Source: an uncultured Saprospiraceae bacterium (GTDB lineage: Bacteria; Bacteroidota; Bacteroidia; Chitinophagales; Saprospiraceae). Taken from it: a DNA stretch of 5,114 bases. The notes under the pieces were generated by a model that saw only the letters and a list, made by a program, of their open reading frames with translations, was not told the DNA's origin and searched no databases. Of this stretch, positions 4,997 through 5,114 are shown piece after piece. Positions within the stretch are counted from its first letter, which is position 1. Each line of letters begins with the position of its first letter. The DNA lies in the NCBI GenBank assembly GCA_937952155.1, contig CALFYH010000324.1, forward strand, positions 1-5,114, written 5' to 3'. Position numbers and translations under genes: made by a program.

Positions 4997-5114
4997 ATGG
5001 AAGATAAAGAAACAAAAAAAAAATATGATGAACAGATAAAGAAAAGGGGAAAAAATCTAATTAAGTACTTTGTGGAAGAGATCAGAAATGGTGCAAAATG
5101 TCTTTTTGGAAAAG
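4997..5114 (+). CDS. Unidentified ORF, 5' part only (runs off the window)
   Basis: From the ATG at 4997 the frame is open to the window edge (39 codons): MEDKETKKKYDEQIKKRGKN, then LIKYFVEEIRNGAKCLFGK. The first 20 residues are highly charged and lysine-rich; the next part alternates hydrophobic and charged residues like an amphipathic helix. I do not recognise a family, and it does not resemble the missing half of Ssb. The ATG lies 5 bases after the premature ssb stop, in a different frame, and overlaps the codons matching ssb T-K-W. Ten consecutive A residues (5014-5023) lie within the first codons. It could be a genuine gene placed here by the rearrangement that cut the ssb copy, or a chance open frame. 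The absence of stops over only 117 bases is weak evidence. Confidence 0.42.
   Translation, partial: MEDKETKKKYDEQIKKRGKNLIKYFVEEIRNGAKCLFGK

Overview
The window looks like ordinary AT-rich chromosome from a Bacteroidota bacterium, probably a Saprospiria-like environmental lineage (the phylum is fairly firm, the class is a guess). Four things point there. Start codons lack Shine-Dalgarno sequences and sit in A/T-rich leaders. Several genes are preceded by octamers matching the Bacteroidota -7 element TAnnTTTG. The DUF1398-type protein, pyruvate kinase and small Ssb have the look of Bacteroidota sequences. The intergenic DNA is very A+T rich.

Layout from left to right. Positions 1-101 hold the 3' end of a rimO-like gene (TRAM domain). 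A DUF1398-family gene of unknown function follows at 171-563. Next is a Tat-exported alkaline phosphatase at 742-2151, with a well-formed Bacteroidota promoter immediately upstream that fixes the start codon. Pyruvate kinase (2169-3614, minus strand) converges on the phosphatase, with only 17 bases between the stop codons. Beyond it lies a small two-helix membrane protein (3824-4063, minus), then a 338-base gap carrying palindromes and repeats. A 122-residue single-stranded-DNA-binding protein follows (4402-4770), then a second, diverged ssb copy broken after 50 codons (4839-4991). An unidentified ORF starts 5 bases after that premature stop and runs off the right edge.

The genes do not form one pathway. 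They are housekeeping functions (ribosomal protein modification, glycolysis, DNA maintenance), periplasmic phosphate scavenging, and two small conserved proteins of unknown role. The part most worth a second look is the right end: a repeat-rich ssb upstream region, an Ssb with a nearly uncharged tail that keeps the terminal Pro-Phe, and a decayed tandem ssb paralog joined to an unrelated reading frame. I see no CRISPR array, tRNA, rRNA, insertion sequence or recognisable defence system, and no clear evidence of a novel multi-gene system.
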